From the NCBI GenBank assembly GCA_937880095.1, contig CALFLK010000013.1, forward strand, positions 62,001 through 126,000: 64,000 nucleotides of DNA, read 5' to 3'. The DNA is from an uncultured Faecalibacterium sp. (GTDB lineage: Bacteria; Bacillota; Clostridia; Oscillospirales; Ruminococcaceae). Shown in pieces: positions 60,271-64,000 of this stretch; position 1 is the stretch's first letter, and each line of letters starts with the position of its first letter. Position numbers and translations under genes: made by a program. Below the pieces are notes generated by a model that made no database searches, was not told the origin of the DNA, and worked only from the letters and a program-made list of their open reading frames with translations.

Positions 60271-60887
60271 GATCGATACAACCCCTCTCTGTCAATGATG
60301 CTCTGTACAATTTCCGGCAGCGCATCTGTACAATCTTCATCATTTTGCATGGCTTGCCGCAGATGGCTGCTTGCCATAGGTAAAGCATTGCCTTCTGCAA
60401 ACAGGATATGTGTCCCGGTTGGGTCCAGCTGCTTTGCCTTTTCCTGCAAGGCAATCTGGTCCGCACATTTCCGGCTGACAGCCACCAAAGTACAGTTCTG
60501 CAGCAGGTGTTCCCAGCGATACCACTTGTCAAAGCTCAGCAGCATATCGCTGCCCACCGCCATATACAGTTGCGCACCGGGGTATTTTTCTGCCAGCATA
60601 GAAATCGTGGTATCCGAATAGTTCTTGATGCCGCGCTGTGCCTGACCGATTTCCCAATCGCTGATTTCCAGTTTGGGAATATCCTCACGACCTGCCAAAG
60701 TTTCAAAGCAGCTGCACATTTCCATGCGAAGTGCCGCCGGGGTACCGAAACCGATTTTATGGGGCGGAATCCCAGCCGGCATGATAATGACCTGATCCGG
60801 TTTTACCTTTGCTGCCGCCAGACTTAAATTGTGCAGATGTCCGTTATGGGGTGGGTCAAAGGTGCCGCCGTACAATAAGATTCTCAT
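60252..60887 (-). CDS. nadD: Nicotinate-nucleotide adenylyltransferase
   Basis: Adds AMP to nicotinate mononucleotide in NAD synthesis. The 211-aa protein starts MRILLYGGTFDPPHNGHLHN, with the nucleotidyltransferase GGTFDPPHNGH motif, MPAGIPPHKIG and GSDMLLSFDKWYRWE. Its ATG overlaps the yhbY stop (ATGA). The C-terminus overlaps yqeK by 19 bp. Confidence 0.96.
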   Translation of the reverse strand: MRILLYGGTFDPPHNGHLHNLSLAAAKVKPDQVIIMPAGIPPHKIGFGTPAALRMEMCSCFETLAGREDIPKLEISDWEIGQAQRGIKNYSDTTISMLAEKYPGAQLYMAVGSDMLLSFDKWYRWEHLLQNCTLVAVSRKCADQIALQEKAKQLDPTGTHILFAEGNALPMASSHLRQAMQNDEDCTDALPEIVQSIIDREGLYRSCQKQD

Positions 60888-61180
60888 TTCAGCAGGTCTG
60901 CGTACTGGCTGTCCTTCTTCTTCTGACGGTACAGTACGAACTTGGAGCCGATGACCTGAACGCCATCTGCACCGCAGGCCTCGCACAGAATTTCACTTGC
61001 CTCGCGGGCAGTATACATGCTGTTGTTCAAAATCTTCAGCTTGATCAGCTCGCGTGCTGCCAGGCAGTCATTCACAGCCTGAATCACAGCTTCATCGATC
61101 TCGCCTTTGCCGATCTGGAATACGGGGTCCATAGTGTTTGCCTTGCCACGCAGGGTTGCACGCTGTTTGCTTGTCAGCAT
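60884..61180 (-). CDS. yhbY: YhbY family RNA-binding protein (CRM domain)
   Basis: A 98-aa CRM-domain protein linked to 50S assembly. It starts MLTSKQRATLRGKANTMDPVFQIGKGE, with the GKGE loop, and ends near GSKFVLYRQKKK. Translation is coupled to nadD by an ATGA overlap. The ribosome site is AGAAAGGAC. A hairpin is found in its leader at 61231-61262. Confidence 0.94.
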   Translation of the reverse strand: MLTSKQRATLRGKANTMDPVFQIGKGEIDEAVIQAVNDCLAARELIKLKILNNSMYTAREASEILCEACGADGVQVIGSKFVLYRQKKKDSQYADLLK

Positions 61181-61230
61181 AAATATTGTCCTTTCTCTTA
61201 AAACGAATCGTTTACTTCTTATTGTATATG

Positions 61231-61262
61231 TTTTCCACCTGTGAATCACTTCACGTGGAAAA
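61231..61262. repeat. Inverted repeat in the rdgB-yhbY gap
   Basis: TTTTCCAC and GTGGAAAA form outer arms and GTGAA / TTCAC inner arms, with only an AG bulge. It is a stable hairpin with no clear T tract, so it could be a weak terminator or an RNA processing site. Confidence 0.5.
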
Positions 61263-61268
61263 ATCGCG

Positions 61269-61901
61269 TTATTTCAAAAATTCCGGCATTTCCTGTGCCA
61301 GCTTTTCCATTGCACGGCCACGATGGCTGACTGCGTCCTTTTCGTCCGGGGTCAGCTGTGCATAGCTGCGCAGTTCGGTGTTGGGGCGGGTCGTACCGTC
61401 CGACAGACCACACTGGCTGGGAATAAACAGCGGATCATAACCGAAGCCGTAATCACCGGGAAGCTCTTCTTTTGCGATACTGCCCGGGCATTCGCCGGTA
61501 CACAGCAGACTGCGGCCGTCCGGCATCTGCATACAAACCACGGAAACAAACTTTGCGCCACGATCTTCGGTGGGAACATTCTTCATGTTTTCCAGCAGCT
61601 TCACGTTGTTGGCTTCATCGTCACCGTGATGACCGCAGTAACGAGCGCTGAATACACCGGGTTCCCCGTTCAGCGCATCCACGCACAAACCGGAATCGTC
61701 TGCAATGGTGGGCAGACCGGTTGCCTTGCAAAATGCTTCTGCTTTGATTTTTGCGTTTTCCGCAAAGGTCAAGCCGGTTTCTTCCGGGTCAATTTCCACA
61801 GACAACTCTTTCAGACTGCGCACGGTGTGACCCTGTGCTTCCAGAATACGGCGCAGCTCTTTCAGCTTGCCGGGATTGTTGGTTGCTGCACAAATTTCCA
61901 T
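61269..61901 (-). CDS. rdgB: XTP/dITP diphosphatase (RdgB/HAM1 family)
   Basis: House-cleaning pyrophosphatase that removes XTP and dITP. The 210-aa protein starts MEICAATNNPGKLKELRRIL. It has the signature SGLCVDALNGEPGVFSARY, FGYDPLFIPS and the closing SHRGRAMEKLAQ. It begins 3 bp after the ftsY stop, in the same operon. Confidence 0.97.
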   Translation of the reverse strand: MEICAATNNPGKLKELRRILEAQGHTVRSLKELSVEIDPEETGLTFAENAKIKAEAFCKATGLPTIADDSGLCVDALNGEPGVFSARYCGHHGDDEANNVKLLENMKNVPTEDRGAKFVSVVCMQMPDGRSLLCTGECPGSIAKEELPGDYGFGYDPLFIPSQCGLSDGTTRPNTELRSYAQLTPDEKDAVSHRGRAMEKLAQEMPEFLK

Positions 61902-61904
61902 GCT

Positions 61905-62825
61905 TTACTCCTCCTTGCCCAGCAGACCTTCTGCAAATTCTTCTGCGGAGAAGGGCAGCAAATCTTCCATGCCTTCGCCTACGCCTACAAAGCGTACCGG
62001 TAAGCCCAGCTTCTGCTTCACTGCAACCACGCAGCCACCCTTGGCGGTACCGTCCAGCTTGGTCAGGATAACACCGGTAGCACCTGCTGCAGCAATAAAC
62101 TCCTGTGCCTGACGAATGGCATTCTGACCAGTGATAGCATCCAGAACCAGCAAGGTTTCCACGCTGGCACTGGGAGCAGCCTTTTTCACGCTGCGGCTGA
62201 TTTTGCCCAGCTCGTCCATCAGGTTCTTCTTATTGTGCAGACGACCTGCGGTATCGCAAATCACCAGATCATCACCCTTTGCGGCAGCAGACTGCACTGC
62301 ATCGAAAATGACAGCTGCCGGGTCAGCACCATCTGCACCACGCACGATCGGCACACCGATACGGTCTGCCCAGATATCCAACTGCTCACCAGCTGCTGCG
62401 CGGAAGGTATCGCCTGCTGCCAGCAGAACACGTTTGCCTTGCTCTTTATAATAGTTTGCCAGCTTGGCAATGGAAGTGGTTTTGCCTACGCCGTTCACGC
62501 CGATGACCAAAATCACAGCGGGCTTGCCGGACAAATCCATCTCTGCATCACAGGTCAGCTGTTCTGCAACCAGTGCTTTCAGCTCTGCCAAAGCCTGCGG
62601 ACCAGTGCGCAGATGATTCTTCTTCACCCGGTCACGCAGATCGTCCACCATCTGCATTGCCACATCGGCACCGGTATCTGCCAGAACCAGCTGTTCTTCC
62701 AGATCATCATACAGATCATCATCAATTTCACTGCCCAGCAGCGTATTGGCGATATTGCCCCAGAAGCCTACACGGCTCTTGGACAAACCGTCCTTGATTT
62801 TCTTTTTCTTACCGAAAAATCCCAT
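61905..62825 (-). CDS. ftsY: Signal recognition particle receptor FtsY
   Basis: SRP GTPase that docks ribosomes at the membrane. The 306-aa protein lacks the long acidic A domain of the E. coli protein, as is usual in Firmicutes. G1 is GVNGVGKTTSIAKLA, G3 VICDTAGRL and G4 LTKLDGTAKGG. It is placed between smc (18-bp gap) and rdgB. Membrane docking probably relies on its basic N-terminal helix (GKKKKIKDGLSK). Confidence 0.97.
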   Translation of the reverse strand: MGFFGKKKKIKDGLSKSRVGFWGNIANTLLGSEIDDDLYDDLEEQLVLADTGADVAMQMVDDLRDRVKKNHLRTGPQALAELKALVAEQLTCDAEMDLSGKPAVILVIGVNGVGKTTSIAKLANYYKEQGKRVLLAAGDTFRAAAGEQLDIWADRIGVPIVRGADGADPAAVIFDAVQSAAAKGDDLVICDTAGRLHNKKNLMDELGKISRSVKKAAPSASVETLLVLDAITGQNAIRQAQEFIAAAGATGVILTKLDGTAKGGCVVAVKQKLGLPVRFVGVGEGMEDLLPFSAEEFAEGLLGKEE

Positions 62826-62843
62826 CTTTTATTCTCCTTTCGA

Positions 62844-64000
62844 TCAGGAAACCAGAGAAGCATCCACATTATCCAAATCCAGACGCAGCAGCTTGGACAC
62901 GCCATCCTCCTGCATTGTTACACCGTACAACACATCTGCAGCTTCCATTGTACCGCGGCGATGTGTAATTACAATGAACTGGGTTTTATCCGAAATGCGG
63001 CGCAGATACTGCGCATAGCGTACCACGTTTGCGTCGTCCAGTGCAGCCTCGATTTCGTCCAGAATGCAGAACGGTGCAGGGTTCACAGCCAAAATGGCAA
63101 AGTAAATGCTGATTGCCACCAAAGACTGCTCACCACCGGATAGTGCGCTCAGGTTTTTAATGACCTTGCCCGGAGGTGCAACCTGAATATCGATACCGGC
63201 CTCCAGCACATCCGGTGCATCCTCCAACGACAGCGAAGCATGACCACCGCCGAACAGCTCTTTGAAAATGCGTCCGAAGTTTTCGTTAATGGTATGGAAG
63301 TTCTCGGTAAAGATACTGCGCATTTCTGCGGAAAGCTCGCTGATCATACGGGTCAGTTCTGCCTTGCTCTTTTCCACATCCTGCACCTGGGTGTTCAGGG
63401 TGTCGTACCGCTGACGCACTTCCTTATATTCTTCCACTGCGCCCACGTTTACATGCCCCAGATTTCGGATCTTGCTGCGCAGGTCTGCCACCTGTGCCCG
63501 CAGGACAGCCACGTTATCAAACGGAACGCACAGTTTTTCGGCTTCGGATACCGACAGCTGATATTCATCCCACAGCTTGCTGATGGTCTGGTTGTACTCG
63601 GCTTCTGCCACAGCTTTGCGTTCTGCGAGTCGTGCCATTTCCTGACTCATACGCTCACGCTCATCTGCGGTTTCCCGCGCACGCTGGTTTGCCTTGGTTT
63701 CCGCAGCATCTTTTTCCAGACGGGTCTGGGTTGCGGCACGAATTGCAGTTTCTTTTTCCCGAATCAATGTATCGGATTCGCTCTTTTCGGCACGAATATC
63801 TGCAATCTGCTGACGCAGATTCTGGTTTGCCTGACGCAGTGCGTTGATGCTCTTTTCCAAATCTGCCTTGCGATCCTTTGTTTCCGTATTCCGACCACGC
63901 AAGCCCTCAATGGCAGTGCGATGTGCTTCGATATCTTTTTCTTTTTCCAGCTTTTTCAGACGCTTTTCGCTCAACTCGTCTGCCATACGGCTGCGGGTCT
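62844..64000 (-). CDS. smc: Chromosome segregation protein SMC, partial (C-terminal part)
   Basis: About 385 C-terminal residues are visible and the frame stays open to the window edge. A long coiled coil (many Glu/Lys/Arg/Gln) leads to the head half with the ABC signature LSALSGGEQSLVAISI and Walker B FCILDEIEAALDDANV. FIVITHRRGTMEAAD gives the switch His. SMC condenses and segregates the chromosome with ScpA and ScpB. It starts the smc-ftsY cluster. Confidence 0.95.
   Translation of the reverse strand, partial: TRSRMADELSEKRLKKLEKEKDIEAHRTAIEGLRGRNTETKDRKADLEKSINALRQANQNLRQQIADIRAEKSESDTLIREKETAIRAATQTRLEKDAAETKANQRARETADERERMSQEMARLAERKAVAEAEYNQTISKLWDEYQLSVSEAEKLCVPFDNVAVLRAQVADLRSKIRNLGHVNVGAVEEYKEVRQRYDTLNTQVQDVEKSKAELTRMISELSAEMRSIFTENFHTINENFGRIFKELFGGGHASLSLEDAPDVLEAGIDIQVAPPGKVIKNLSALSGGEQSLVAISIYFAILAVNPAPFCILDEIEAALDDANVVRYAQYLRRISDKTQFIVITHRRGTMEAADVLYGVTMQEDGVSKLLRLDLDNVDASLVS

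Overview
The window looks like chromosome of a moderately high-GC Gram-positive gut Clostridium relative (Oscillospiraceae/Butyricicoccaceae-like; this placement is inference). Supporting signs are the operon order smc-ftsY-rdgB-yhbY-nadD-yqeK-LCP-rsfS-leuS, a dapL/dapF lysine pathway, AraC, ABC-F and LCP families of Firmicutes type, strong Shine-Dalgarno sequences, sigma-A promoters and many intrinsic terminators. Most of it is well-packed housekeeping DNA. No CRISPR array, rRNA operon, intact insertion sequence or complete prophage was seen.

Layout. 1-4.6 kb (minus): M29 aminopeptidase, acyltransferase, glmM and glf (cut by the window edge). 4.8-11.9 kb: SpoU-type methyltransferase, AI-2E-type permease, YaiI protein, a large membrane-anchored GH3 enzyme with inverted domain order, and a MATE exporter. 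11.9-16.0 kb: dapF-dapL (minus) divergent from acpP, then a eukaryote/archaeal-type proS. 16.05-18.02 kb: an AT-rich accessory island with a secreted protein, a polytopic membrane protein, gene remnants and four strong hairpins. 18-25.7 kb: tcdA, aldose epimerase, a tandem glycine riboswitch driving a Na+:alanine/glycine symporter, an asymmetric ABC-F protein, an AraC regulator and a HAD phosphatase. 25.7-31.8 kb: a lone dnaK divergent from a heterodimeric ABC exporter plus a YhcH protein. 31.8-38.3 kb: a VanZ gene broken by an in-frame stop, nagB, fruK, iscS-iscU divergent from an Rrf2/IscR regulator, and a GNAT protein.

38.5-43.9 kb: two PAP2 phosphatases flanking tRNA-His and tRNA-Arg, a DUF1643 protein, a cytosolic BMP-domain protein with a metallophosphoesterase, and a small lipoprotein. 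44-48.6 kb (minus): cysteine desulfurase, thiI, cinA and a membrane-anchored protein that looks like a degenerate copy of the CinA KH and amidase part. 48.7-50.6 kb: ZTP riboswitch and fhs. 50.7-55.3 kb: SGNH hydrolase, an orphan 98-aa protein, a CD1247-type acidic zinc-ribbon protein, efp, an AP-endonuclease-like TIM barrel, yqeG and rpsU. 55.4-64 kb (minus): the long leuS-to-smc cluster, with smc cut by the edge.

The items most worth a second look are the degenerate CinA paralogue (43994-44881), the AT-rich island with its overlapping leader ORF, the ParB-like/BMP fusion, the permuted GH3 enzyme with two membrane anchors, the ABC-F protein with a naturally dead second ATP site, and the nonsense-interrupted VanZ gene. 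I saw no clear-cut new multi-gene system.
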